23,695 nucleotides of DNA from Isoetes engelmannii (Eukaryota; Streptophyta; Lycopodiopsida; Isoetales; Isoetaceae), in contig JAANSK020246498.1 in the NCBI GenBank assembly GCA_011763485.2, forward strand, positions 1 through 23,695. The letters run 5' to 3'. The position numbers and the translations under genes are program-made. The notes below the pieces were generated by a model. It saw only the letters and a list, made by a program, of their open reading frames with translations, was not told the origin of the DNA and did not search any database. Positions 1 to 10,429 of this stretch are shown piece by piece; within the stretch, counting starts at the first letter, position 1, and every line of letters starts with the position of its first letter.

Positions 1-1110
1 AACATTTTACATATAAAATCATTCTATGTTATAATTTACATGTAATTATGGAGTAATTTGACCCAACCATGCATTACGTATGCATAAATAATGCTCAAAT
101 ATGTAAGATGCCAAACCAAATATATACCTAAATTTCTGGACAAAGTGGAATGTGTTGGACTGCTATTTCAAACCTCGAAGTCGCACACTAGAATGAACTC
201 CATTGGCGGATGTAATATATGCCCTTCTACACAATGCAGTATCTATAAAAGCAATTGACCTTGGATAAGGAAGACTTTAATTATAAAACCTATAAAAGCA
301 TTTGACCTTGGATAAGGAAGACTTTACTTATAAAAATTTGGCTCATCATTCCCCGCTAAAGAGATTTGCACATGTTGTCCTTTTATTCCATTTTCTACTG
401 TATGATATTTCACATAGATGATATTTCACATAGATGCTCTCACGTATAATTTATAAGAATTTCAATAGCTTCAGCCATGGCAATTCTTAGGTGACATAGG
501 CATTTCTCTACAATAAGTTCATTTTCACACAATTTCATAACCATTCAAACCCCTCCTGTCAGAGTTAAGCTTGCATATGGCAAAATCAGTGGCACCATGC
601 AAAACCCAAGCCAAATAGAGAATCAGGGCATCCAGAAGACCATTTAGAATACAGATGCACAAATTCTGCTCAACCAATTCTTCAGTCATATCTTTGTCAT
701 AGACTAGGCGTATTCATACATGCTCTACTTCTAACCTTAGTTTTAAAAAAAACTGTTCCAAGCAACATCAATTACCTTAGAAGATCGTTCTAGCTGCAAC
801 TAAGCACCTTGGAAGATCGCCCCAGTTGCAACTAAACCTTTGCAAGTCAAAATATTAGATATTAAGCACATAAAATTATAGATCAAATTTATCGAAGCAT
901 TACCTTCTAGAAATAACCCTGTCAAACCGATGGCTCCCCAGGCATTTGCACCTCCACCGTTGATAAAATCATTGCATGCAATAGAAGGAAAAGCCTACTC
1001 TGGATTTCATACCGCCTTTAAGGAAATCCTCTAGAGATCATCTTAAGGAAGAACCTAACCAGACTATCACTTGCACTACAGATAAACGGGCGGTTCACTT
1101 GGCTTTCCTC
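1..1110. other. Intergenic, no recognisable gene
   Basis: Apart from the 47-bp and 16-bp tandem duplications I see only AT-rich sequence with short open frames that lack similarity to any family I know and lack consistent splice signals. It lies downstream of the 3' end of the DUF3326 gene. Confidence 0.6.
244..337. repeat. Tandem duplication, 47-bp unit, two copies
   Basis: Copy 1 (244-290) and copy 2 (291-337) both begin TATAAAAGCA and share the block TTGACCTTGGATAAGGAAGA. They differ by only a few bases, so the duplication is fairly recent. A smaller 16-bp duplication follows at about 403-434 (unit TGATATTTCACATAGA). No gene is visible around them. Confidence 0.9.
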
Positions 1111-1119
1111 CGCCAAAAC

Positions 1120-1278
1120 ATGCTTTCAACTTGGAATAGCCTTCAAATAGATCTCGGCCCTCCATCCAGTTCAATCCGCAAATCCTGGCCTTCTATCTGG
1201 CATTATGCTGGCCTATTCCTGGGTCTTCTCCTCCAGCCCTATGGTTTGCCCTTCGGGCAACCCAACAAAGATTTGGTA
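1120..1278 (-). pseudogene. Decayed ubiquitin-like fragment
   Basis: Read on the minus strand from 1278, the translation starts YQIFVGLPEGQTIGLE, which matches the first beta-hairpin of ubiquitin (QIFV....G.TI.LE) at about ten of fifteen positions. After one in-frame stop and a frame change, the DNA gives KARI, where ubiquitin has KAKI, and then R..F.G near 1150-1130, where ubiquitin has RLIFAG. Stops and frame changes rule out a functional protein. It could be a relict of a polyubiquitin unit or of a ubiquitin-fusion gene. Only the N-terminal half is convincing; the rest is a weak alignment made by eye. Confidence 0.4.
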
Positions 1279-1685
1279 CAAGCTCATAGGTCCCAAGATC
1301 TTAAGTTGCAACACAGATATCGATACTGTTGTAAGTAACCTATCTTATCAAAAAACCATTAGTGAGAAGTTAAATTTATATTCTAGATCAGAGGTCAATG
1401 ATAAAGCTCTTCTTGTAGGACAAAACAATTCCACCAGACTGCACATTTTTGAAATATCAAAGTCCTAAGAAACAAAAACAAATAACATAACAATCTATTA
1501 TGAAAATTATACGCAGGTACAGAAACGTTACATGATAATATAAAAAGAAAAGGAAGGTGTAAGAATTCTGATCTTAGAATACATTCTCAGCTTAAGTGAA
1601 CCTACGAATGCTCCACATGGAGCAGCTTCCAACTGTGATGAATTCTGTATGACCCATTAAAAGAATAGATTCCTTTCCCTGATTT

Positions 1686-4278
1686 CTATACAAGAACCAA
1701 CTGATGGCCAGGTTTCCCATTAACACGTGCTGGAAACCGTGTGGTTTTCAAGCCATGGATACCATCCCTGCGCAATGACATTGGATCAATACCAGATTTG
1801 TGTGCAGCAATCACCCCTAGAGCTTCCCAGTAGTTGGCAACCTTTACCTGCAGAAGTTCCAAGTAAACTGTAAGAGGTATTACACGAGAGTTAAGAGAAT
1901 GATCAGAACATACAACATCTAATCCCAGACTTTCAGGTGTATCATCCAGAACTGTCATGTTTTCTTCCACAGCAATAACCAATGGCTGTAAGTAAGACCA
2001 GACAGGAACATCATCAGTAAGGGTTGAACAGTACTTAAGCAAACAGTATAACCACCTTAAATCTCTTGTTGTAAAATGAAAGAGTTGCAGGTCCTCCACA
2101 TGCATTATATGGAACCACAACACAATCAACATCATCAGCCCAAAGGCAATTTTGGCTACGCTGGTGGTGATTAGTTTCATATTGTGGTGCAGTACTCAAC
2201 CCTGCCAGTACACTAGGTAGAAACGTGTAGCCAATCTGATGAGCAAAGAACAAACACAAACATTGTGAAACTGATATAGAACACAGGAACATGTTACTTT
2301 ACCTTCTAAGAACGTAAGCAAATAATCAGATTAGTAACAGGGTAGTTACCAACCTCTTCAGCTGCTGACCTAGGTGAAATGGTTGGATCTAATGGCAGGG
2401 GAGACAATGCAGGGGCATGTGCACAAGGGATTTGGAATTCCCGTACAACCATGTGACTTATGATTGCTTCCACACCAGCCAAGATATCCACACCCTGAGG
2501 AAGGAAACGTCAAACTTAAACTTTACGTGTGACTTCATTTTCTAGAAATAAATATCCTCACCTGCCCTTGACGGTAATTTTCCAGCTCAGCCAGATCATC
2601 GTCAGGAAATCGTCCAACCACTGCAACTGCATTGATATGAGTACTTTTTACAAGGTGATCTACTGCCCTCATTAGTGCATCTGGTTGGCCTATTGAACCT
2701 GTAGATGTACCAGTGGCCTTGTCCACCCATTTGCTTACCTGTACTCACCCTGTGATTAATTCCGGTATTTGATCACGCATTTTCATTAAAAGACATAATC
2801 TTGTGACTAATTTTCTGCTCACCATTTAATGCATGCTCATTCAATTCTGATGCATGGATAAAGATATCTTTCATGTTCCTCCTAGCATCCTAGGCTGAAC
2901 AATAACATATAACAAACATGACAATCACAGTAAAAAGGTCCAGATAGTGTATGTTGTGCTACTTTCAGGGCACAACTTATCTTGCAGATTAGATCATAAT
3001 CAAACAAGTGCACAAATAAGCTGCTTTTTCTTTCACAAACTAACTTACAAATTAAGCTTCATTAAGCCTAATGTGTTCCAAAATTCTGCTAATATCATAA
3101 ACCTAAAGACATGATCAGCTCCTTAGATTTGCCTATGTGAAAACTAACGTTTTTTCCCAATGTTGGCATGCAAAAGAAACATATGCCAGGATATTCGAAC
3201 TGCTTTGGCTCGTAATATAAAGCAATCATTGATGGCTTGCGTGCATACATGTGACAATAGAAGACTCAGTGGCATTCAAAGCCGAGAAACACTACTGCAA
3301 ACATTGAAGCTTGAAAAATACAATGTGCTAGGTTATATGGATTATAAAATATATTTAAGCTCCTAAATCCTACCTGAAGAGGTGTGTCGGTCACAGTATA
3401 TTCAAGAACGGGAAGACCCAAAGTTGCCCTTGCAGCATCTGCAACTTGCAAATGCCTTATTCGCAAATCCATTTCAATCCCAGCATCCAAAACAAGTCCT
3501 ATCTATCAGAAAAACAGGTGTATAAATATTGCAGCAAACATGTTCATGCACTGTGCTCAGCAGCATTCATGAAAACGCTTGTGATCTACAGAATTAGAAG
3601 CATCTTTTTTCAGGAGAATAACGTTCACATAATTGTAATCCACAAAGTAGCTTTCTTACATTCCTACAGCTTGTCTACATGGTGTAGACTTGATTTCATG
3701 AATTTGTACAAAAATCAGAAGTTCCATTTACTAAAGTAGAAAACAATTGCTTACGCTGTTTTGATGAACTGGATGGAGGCCCCATGTTCCCTCTGCAAAC
3801 TTGTCAAGAGCATACCCTTCAACATACAGCGTGTTGCGCATGGGCCAATAGAGCATTGCTCCATTTAGAACCTGACACATACAAGCATGGTATATAAATC
3901 GAAGTGGATTGAAAGGGCATTGTGTGCAAGATAAGTCTTGACCGACATTAGGATGGCTGATGAGACAATCTACAACAGAAGCCATAGCTCTTGCCACAGG
4001 AAGTGCATCTCCAGCGTATCCTCCTATGCTAGCTCCAGTTCCGGTTGGGATTGTCAACACTGCCGTGTATTGCCTCCGACCCATCTATAATACCAGGAAA
4101 TTAACATCAAAGAAGAGAAAAAACCTGAATAACACAATGAAAGAAACAGCAAGAATACCGTCATGGAGATTGCTTTGATGCTTTTTATTTTGATTGGAAC
4201 CAGTTCTGTGCTTGGCAACAACGGATATACATGGAAGCAGCCCAGGAATGGGGATTTCAAGGCTACGGGAAATGGCAT
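1686..4278 (-). CDS. DUF3326 family protein, nine exons, intact
   Basis: Function is unknown; the family occurs in cyanobacteria and plants, so a plastid role is plausible by inference. Exons in coding order: 4278-4159, 4084-3947, 3871-3755, 3502-3374, 2738-2562, 2494-2354, 2235-2056, 1985-1914, 1847-1686. All introns are GT-AG and all fall between codons, giving 411 residues without a stop. Family hallmarks are visible in order: PTGTGASIGGYAGDALPVAR (about residues 52-71), the HPNVLNGAMLYWPM block across exons 2-3, RHLQVADAARATLGLPV, GRFPDDD, GVDILAGVEAIISH, CAHAPALSPLPL, SAAEEIGYTF across exons 6-7, NACGG, AVEEN, and NYWEALGVIAAHKSGIDP near the C terminus. The start is the ATG at 4278: the same frame meets a stop 39 bases upstream and no other ATG lies between. 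Exon 1 encodes 40 poorly conserved, basic residues, compatible with a short targeting peptide, though an earlier 5' exon cannot be excluded. Donors after exons 2 (GTCGGT) and 6 (GTTGGT) are atypical, but the joined protein matches the family there. The fourth intron is long (635 nt); most others are 75-120 nt. Confidence 0.9.
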
Positions 4279-4362
4279 TTTCACAGTAGTCTGAAAATCA
4301 GCCACTCGTCCAATCTACCATTTCTTTATTCGGATAATGTTCTGCTTGGGTTTATAGACCCC

Positions 4363-4370
4363 TAGGGTTT
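4363..4370 (-). promoter_or_regulatory. Telo-box-like motif upstream of the DUF3326 gene
   Basis: The plus strand reads TAGGGTTT, that is AAACCCTA on the gene's strand, about 85 bases upstream of the start codon. Telo-boxes of this sequence are common close to the transcription start of housekeeping genes in plants. No clear TATA box is seen at a suitable distance. An 8-base match can occur by chance. Confidence 0.3.
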
Positions 4371-4379
4371 GTTTTAACA

Positions 4380-5805
4380 CTAGAAACATTGCGAACCTTG
4401 TGTTGATAATAAATTTTAGATACGTCAGCCCAACCGGGATGATCATTCCGGTTTTTGAGCCAATCTATGCATGCAGACTCAACCGAAGGCAATATGAGAC
4501 AAATTGAATTGGAGGCAATGTGGGACAATTGAACACCTTGTTGTTGGTATGATTTTTAGTATAGGAATTAAAAAAATAGTTTTGAGTGACCATGATGTGT
4601 TATAGACTTTAGTTTGGGATTACAAAGTTAGTTTTGAGCAACTGTCCTTAGCATTCTAGGTTCAAACTATCTTTATGTAATAGACAAAAGATCATTTCCA
4701 AAGAAAGAAAAGAAAAATAGTCCAAGTACTATCTTTAGAAGAACATGGAGGCTTAAAGTTATGTTCAAAAGTTAGACTACATATTGCCCAATTTGTTTCG
4801 TATTATGAAAGGGTATTTTGGCAATGATGAGGGCTATGATTTCTGTATTGTATTGTATAAAAAAAGGTATGTTTTGCCATGTGAGAGGAGCTTTATTGGC
4901 TTAAGGCATGGACTTCTAAATTTGGGTGCCATGTATGGAATTCGTACGGACAGAGATCCAAAATTGGGAAGGAAGGCAGCTGAGTGGATAAGGGTGACAG
5001 AGCCGTGCATCTATGCCGGAGGCCTCAGCCCATTGTGCAAGTGGATCCCTTGCATCCCAATCTCGATTTTTGCAAAGAATCGGAAGACCCTCCTTGGATC
5101 TCCATCTCGATAGCACGAGATTTTTGAAGCACTGGCATGGAAAAATCTAAAATCTTCTTCTGTGCATAAGAATAGAACGATTCAAGTGTTGAACAGGTTT
5201 AAGAACCTGGTTTTGTGGCTGTCGATGTAGACAGTGAGGAGTTGTGCCATAGCTAGAAGCGATATGTGGTTTCCTAGAATTGACAGAGTGTCTTAGGGAC
5301 ATAATCGACAGGATGGTATTTGTTATTGTGCATGAAGAATTCTTGGGGCTGTGGTGAGGCCCTTGCAGTCTGCAAGTTCAAATCCTCTGGCCCTAGTGGC
5401 AGTGGCATTTTGTTTGCTTCCTTTCTTTTACGCAGGGCACTTTGCTTGCTTGGTAGATCATTGAAGAGGATTGACTTTGACCAACAACGACATGGTATTC
5501 ACATGATTCATTGCTTCAGGAGAGGAAGCACGAGAATTTTAAACTCCTTGATCAATAGCCCTCAACTAGCTCCCAAAGCATCCTTAGCATTGCTTCCCTT
5601 TTTCCTTGCAATCCAAATCAAACCAACCATTACAAGGTAAACCTTTCCACCTACGACCTAAAGAAAAACATGTTTGTGTAGTATTAGTGATCATAGAGGT
5701 CAAGGAATTGCTTATCTCCCCCGCCCCTTCGAGCCATACCACATGCTCATGGCAATTCAATAAAAAAATGACTCGCCAACACACTCTGGTTGTGCAGCCA
5801 CTGCA
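4380..5805. other. Intergenic, no recognised gene
   Basis: This stretch separates the DUF3326 promoter side from the pogo-like remnant. Open frames at 4784-5113 and 5320-5640 show no family motif that I recognise, no convincing splice context and no start-codon context. Two short pieces resemble RNA polymerase III promoter boxes (near 4978-4990 and near 5371-5382), but they are too far apart to form one tRNA or SINE. Confidence 0.5.
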
Positions 5806-5809
5806 TATG

Positions 5810-7199
5810 TCAAAATTGGAGCCACTTCTTCAATATTTGTTTCTTCTGGTTCAGGGGACAGTGGGCCTGCATTCTGAACTGCAGCTTACTTCTCTTTTTT
5901 CCATTGATCTGCAATAGGGCCTTGATATCAAATGGCCATATACCAGTCTTCTCAAATCCAGCCATTATGTTAGTTGCTATTACACCTCCTTTGAATGCTT
6001 TGGAGGCCAAAATAGCAAGATCCTTCTTACTCATCTCCTTACCCTTGCCTTGTGACATATGCTTAGCTCTTAATACCTTAAAACAATGCTTGAATGGGCC
6101 AAAGCAAGCCACATCTAGTGGCTAAAACTTGTGTGAAGTGTGGGGAGGCATGATTAGCATGTGAAGGCCAAACTCCTTGGGCTTCCTAATTGCTTCGATT
6201 GTGACATGCTTCCATGGCCATCAAAGATCATTAAATGTGGCCTTTGGACTGATAATCTCCTGGAACATTCTTTTTAAAATGATCTAACCAAACTTCAAAA
6301 AGGGCATCAGTTATCCATGTTTTTTTCCTGAAAACTCATGACGGCCCCGGGTTCATATCCAGCTATCAAATTAGTATCCCTCATCCTAAGGCCTTTGAAA
6401 ACCTACAAATTAGGAATGGCATACCCTTGAGCATTTACACATACCAAAATCGAAATCCATTCCCTGCTGGTTGGAATATTCATGTTGGGATGTTTGCATC
6501 CTCTTCACCCAACAATTCTCATCCCAAATCTAGCCCCAACCATAATACATGTCTCATCAGCATTCCATACTCTTGAAGCATCAACTTGAAGTCTATCTAA
6601 TGCTTGCTCCAAATGAATATAAAAATTAGTGACATTGAAGCTGGTCATTGCTCTTACCCTATTTAGCTCAATAGATTGAGCATTTTTTGAGTGAGGATTG
6701 GATGCCTCTTCTTGAAAAGCCTCCACCATTTTTGCCAGGGTATGCCATCTTTGAAGATGGTCTTCTTGTATGCTGTCATTTTAGCCACCTTCTCCTTCAA
6801 AACATCCAAAGTAACAGGCCTCCCTTCATCATACATTTGCAGCACCCATTTTAGCAATAAGGCTTCTTCAGATTGTGCCAAACCTTTGAGGACACTTCCA
6901 AATTTTTAGGATGATATCCCATCAAGATGGTTTCTAACTGTGGTCTGAGGAATGCCGAAGTGAATGGCAGCTTTCCTAATTGAAAACACACCATCCTCTG
7001 CTTCAATGCACTCATTCATGTGCTCTATTGTCCAAGGACCTCTCACATAGGATGTCACAGATTTTGGATGGTCTTCATCTATTTGCTGACCTATGATCCT
7101 AGCTTTTCCTGTCCTCTTGCCTTTCTGAACACAAGAACGTGGGACATTTTCCTCTGGATTAAGAGCTACACTCCTCTTGTTCCTCAGATTCATTGGCAT
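5810..7199 (-). pseudogene. Pogo/Tigger-like (Tc1-mariner superfamily) transposase, broken
   Basis: Pieces in several frames line up in the usual order for this transposase class. 7199-6906 starts MPMNLRNK and holds a helix-turn-helix core (SIRKAAIHFGIPQTTVRNHL). 6881-6663 holds the CENP-B/Tc5-type DNA-binding domain, with GIPWQKWWRLFKKRHP. 6729-6505 begins the DDE_1 nuclease domain with the NADET motif (Asp codon 6558-6556). The second acid lies in FDGHGS (6222-6220) and the third in PLDVACFGPF (6115-6113), followed by NIMAGFEKTGIWPFD near the C terminus. Breaks: frame changes near 6900 and 6700, several stops between 6500 and 6120, and a TAG at 6124-6122, just before PLD, where relatives have Gln in LQPLD. 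All three catalytic acids are still readable, so decay is moderate. I did not find terminal inverted repeats. The element is inactive unless helped in trans. Confidence 0.85.
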
Positions 7200-7329
7200 A
7201 GCAAAGGATTTACAGAAGCTCTGTTTTCGAGAATAAGAAAATGAGATTTGAACCTGGGAGGCATGCACACAGACTACTAAATTCTTAAATCTAGAATCAA
7301 GCAATCTCGGATGCTGACACTTCAGCAAT

Positions 7330-7985
7330 CCGACGTAAGGTATAGATCTAAAACATTGCTAATGGAGGAAAAAAGTACCAAAGTAAACAAACTCCAATCA
7401 CGGGATTTCATGAGGACAAATCATCGATCCAAAGCTGTGAAGTAGATCCTAAGGTCATGAAATTTTCTAACTTGACCTTTACCATAAAATTTTTAGTGCT
7501 ATCCGAGCAAATCCATGGAATGTGTGTTGTAATTTGATAAAACTAACATGGATTTGCCATGTGGAAGCAAGATCTGGAGCTCATTTTTACCTAATAAGCA
7601 ACAAACTGATGCTAAAAATACATGCACCAAGTGGAAAGAAGCCCTCACCATTGACGGCCATGAATGCTCCAATGGTTTCTGCAACTGCCACCACAGCGAG
7701 TTAGTGCTAGACCATCTTTCGGTCGTCCCCTTCTCCGTTTTTGTTTCGCTACCCTAGCCATTAACATTTTTGCCCTAACCAAAAACTGACGTCAACAAAC
7801 TAACATTTTTTTGTTAATGCACCAAAAAAAAAAAAAAAACGTTTTCTATGGGGGGTCACCATTGTAGGGGTGCGCACCATTAGTGGGCACCCACGTTAAA
7901 GGATATCAACGCTGCAAAGGGAAAACTCGGGTCTGTAACTGGAACAGGGAAGATCGTTGTTGCTGACGGAACATGAGAGGTCGTT
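7330..7985. other. Intergenic between pogo-like remnant and LINE
   Basis: No recognisable gene. A minus-strand open frame at about 7695-7560 encodes a short hydrophobic peptide of no known family. A run of A lies near 7824-7840. The sequence just before 8000 may be 5' untranslated sequence of the LINE that follows. Confidence 0.45.
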
Positions 7986-8006
7986 GCTGAGGTAAGGCGA
8001 CTATAG

Positions 8007-8679
8007 TTGTTTCGGGCAGCAAGGCCCCTGCTGCAACTATCCAGGAGGTCTTGGGCAACACGTCTACTACTATCCAGAAGGTCTAGACCAAATGCTAAGC
8101 AGGCAGCACATAAAGATTTTGAAATGATATGTATTTTGCGTCAAATTTTCAACTCGTTGTCTATTTTACAGCAAGATAATAGGCCCTTGAAAAATGAATT
8201 TGTTGCATTGAAAGTAGAATTAAAACAGAATAATCAAAGTCTTAGGGAAGAGATGCATTATGAATGAAAGAGAATTTGAAGTCTTAAGTGATGAGGATGT
8301 GGATGAAAAAGATAATGCGGTTGTCGAATCTGTCAAGGAAGTAGTGAACAAACTGAACACTCGTATGAACGATATTTGGAGCAGCAATTCCAAACTTAAG
8401 GGTGTTGCGGGTATTTCAAAAATAGAGGATGAAAACATAAAGAGTGAAGTTGCCCATCTGTTCTCAGCCCAACTGGAATTGGAAGGCATCGAGATTGAAG
8501 ACGCTTTTAGAGCAGGCCTGAAGGGCTCCAAACTACAAAATGTGATAGTAAAATTTGCTAACCGGACCAGCAGAGTGACGGTGCTCCAAAAAAAGGCAGA
8601 AATTCAGAAGTTCAAGGTAGCAAAGGAGAATAACCAGACGACTTTCTGGAGGAATGGGAAGGTGCAAATTGCATTATAG
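8007..8679 (+). pseudogene. LINE ORF1 (L1-like nucleic-acid-binding protein), frameshifted
   Basis: The first part, ending at 8267, encodes a basic N-terminal stretch followed by a coiled-coil-like segment rich in Leu, Glu, Lys and Asn (LQQDNRPLKNEFVALK). A one-base frameshift around 8260-8270 moves the reading frame to 8260-8679. There the pattern ENIKSEVAHLFSAQL ... IEIEDAFRAG ... NVIVKFANRTSRVTVLQK resembles the C-terminal domain of L1-type ORF1 proteins, where a predicted I-V-K-F strand is followed by R..VL. ORF1 proteins of non-LTR elements bind the element RNA to form the ribonucleoprotein used for retrotransposition. The endonuclease remnant directly downstream supports the call. There is no plausible host gene here. 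Confidence 0.7.
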
Positions 8680-8700
8680 GGAATAGAGGCCATTAGGATT

Positions 8701-9416
8701 ATGGCATGGAACATAAGCAAACTGAGCGCTGAAAAGATGCATTCAATGGGCATTAGTAGACTTGTCCTTTTTTTTGGAAACATAAGAGCACAAGGAATTT
8801 GGATGCCGGATATTCCAGGGTTTTGTTTGTTACATTCAATCTGGAATAGGAAGGGCTGGAGGAGAAGAGGGTATGGAGGGTTACTCGCTATATTAGAAGG
8901 TAATTAAACCATTTGGTTAATATAGTTAAGGACCCAAAACAGTACATCTGGGTGGAGTTGATGGGAAAGGACCGTAAGATGTTCATTGCAAGATGCTATT
9001 TCCTGCCCTTAAAACAACAAACTTATACAATTTAGATATGGAGGATCCATTTCAGGCACTTGAGCGATACATATCCGGTTTTTGTCTACATGAGAAATGG
9101 TGCTTATGAGAAATGGTGCTTATGGGAGCTTTTAATGGTAGAACATCGAGAAAACATGCAGCAATAGCAAGTGCATATGGGGACCCAGTGTGGATTGAGT
9201 AGTTAGACGAGCAAGAAATGTGTGATATTAGGTGGAACTGCACTTCAATTGATATAGATCCTTGGCCTATGTCTATGGGTACCGCTTTGCTGAACATGTG
9301 CAATGGTCTAAATTGCTATTAAGTTAACGGTACTAAATATTTCCTAGAAACTTCTAAGTGTGCACGTAGAGGCAAAAGCGTGGTGGATAACTTTATTGTC
9401 ACTTTTTGCAAACTTT
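8701..9416 (+). pseudogene. LINE ORF2 fragment: apurinic endonuclease domain, decayed
   Basis: The fragments read, through several frames, as the exonuclease-endonuclease-phosphatase domain of a LINE ORF2. In order: MAWNISKLSAEK at the N terminus, PGFCLLHSIWNRK followed by RRGYGG, KQYIWVEL with FIARCYFLP, then MVLMGAFNGRTS, where active elements have GDFNART (the catalytic Asp is replaced by Ala here), and finally GKSVVDNFIV, matching the usual S-V-V-D-Y segment. Stops and frameshifts separate them. A 16-bp tandem duplication at 9091-9122 adds further damage. No reverse-transcriptase domain follows, so the copy is 3'-truncated or interrupted after about 9416. Confidence 0.75.
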
Positions 9417-9419
9417 GAA

Positions 9420-9990
9420 TGAGAGAAGCGAATCGGACCGGAGGAGGTACAAGCGGATTTTAATAGCTCTGGACGCATTTATGTGGTGGAGAGGAAAAAG
9501 ATTCCTACCTTAGCATTCCTTGCCACTTCTTCATATTTTTGGTTTCTGATTATGCTCTTGCATTGCCTGTTTCCTGACTTACTCAGAAGTTTTATTTGCA
9601 TGCATCCAACATAGTTGCTGCCAGATCTGATTCTGTCTGTAGCAATTGTGCAGCCTTACAGCTAGAGTGGTAGATTGAAGACTTGAAAAGGTCGAATTGG
9701 AAACTGAATCTGATCCCAAAAATGTGGTAAATGTGCATGCATCGAAAATGCTGACACTGGTTACGGTATTCGCAGTTATGCTCTTCGCCCAAGGTAAGTA
9801 AGTACAGTCTAAGATTACAGAACAGACCAATCTTAATAAATTCTCAATTCTATTCAAGGCATTACCTATGTATTCAATTAATCTATGGCCAATGGTCAAT
9901 CTAAAATCTGATCTCATTATTGAAACAGCCCTTGTAGATATGTGTGTGGCAAGTGTTTCAACCTGTCATGATCATCGTGTAACACCATGG
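9420..9990. other. Intergenic, nothing recognised
   Basis: Open frames here (for example minus 9917-9579) show no motif. A plus-strand GTAAGTAAGT near 9794 looks like a splice donor but has no supported exon. Confidence 0.5.
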
Positions 9991-9991
9991 C

Positions 9992-10113
9992 TGGAGCACT
10001 ATGAATGCCGAATTTTATTCCCTCCACAAGAATAAGACATGGAGCTTGGTTCCTTTACCTCGGAAAGGAAGCTCATGAATTGCAAGTGGATCTATAAGCT
10101 GAAGTTCCAATCT
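9992..10113 (+). mobile_element. Ty1/Copia reverse-transcriptase fragment, frameshifted
   Basis: The plus strand reads WSTMNAEFYSLHKNKTW followed by SLVPLP, and after a single-base frame change near 10062-10072 continues KLMNCKWIYKLKF. This is the start of the RVT_2 domain of Copia retrotransposons (AM..E...L..N.TW.LV.LP .. K...CKW.YK.K). Only about 40 codons survive, with no LTR or integrase next to them, so it is a small relict. Confidence 0.75.
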
Positions 10114-10425
10114 CATACTGCTTAGAAATCTGAAAGGACTTCTTGGGAAGATAAACACACTTGACTACATAAATACATTCTTTGTTAATCTCCATAGCTT
10201 TTGAGAGATCACTTTTATAATTGTCAATGCATTGAAACTTGAACTGGATAAGAGCATATTTGCGGTACATATGGTAGATGCATGTCTTGAATTTATTGAT
10301 AAGGATCCCAATCAACAATCAGGCTAGTACCAGACATTTAAAGTTTTTTGACATTGGTTTGTAATTTCTTTAAATAAGATAACAATTTAGTGAAGCTTTG
10401 AACTTACCTCAAAATTGGGTCATGT
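10114..10425. other. Intergenic, nothing recognised
   Basis: A minus-strand open frame covers most of it (10318-10073), but its Lys/Tyr/Ile-rich translation matches no family I know and its start context is weak. Confidence 0.45.
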
Positions 10426-10429
10426 AGGT

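Noticed and set aside
2035-2292. Suspected frameshift in exon 7 of the DUF3326 gene
   Set aside because: The switch between frames is explained by an intron (donor AAG|GTGGTT, acceptor TTACAG|CC) that restores the family sequence across the junction.
4784-5113. 109-codon open frame on the plus strand
   Set aside because: No recognisable motif, and the opposite strand is also open over part of it; likely chance.
5344-5405. tRNA- or SINE-like segment with a B-box-like AAGTTCAAATCCT
   Set aside because: No matching A box at 30-50 bases and no acceptor-stem pairing; the A-box-like piece near 4980 is about 390 bases away.
9579-9917. 112-codon minus-strand open frame
   Set aside because: No family similarity and a doubtful start; it overlaps another open frame and lies in decayed intergenic DNA.
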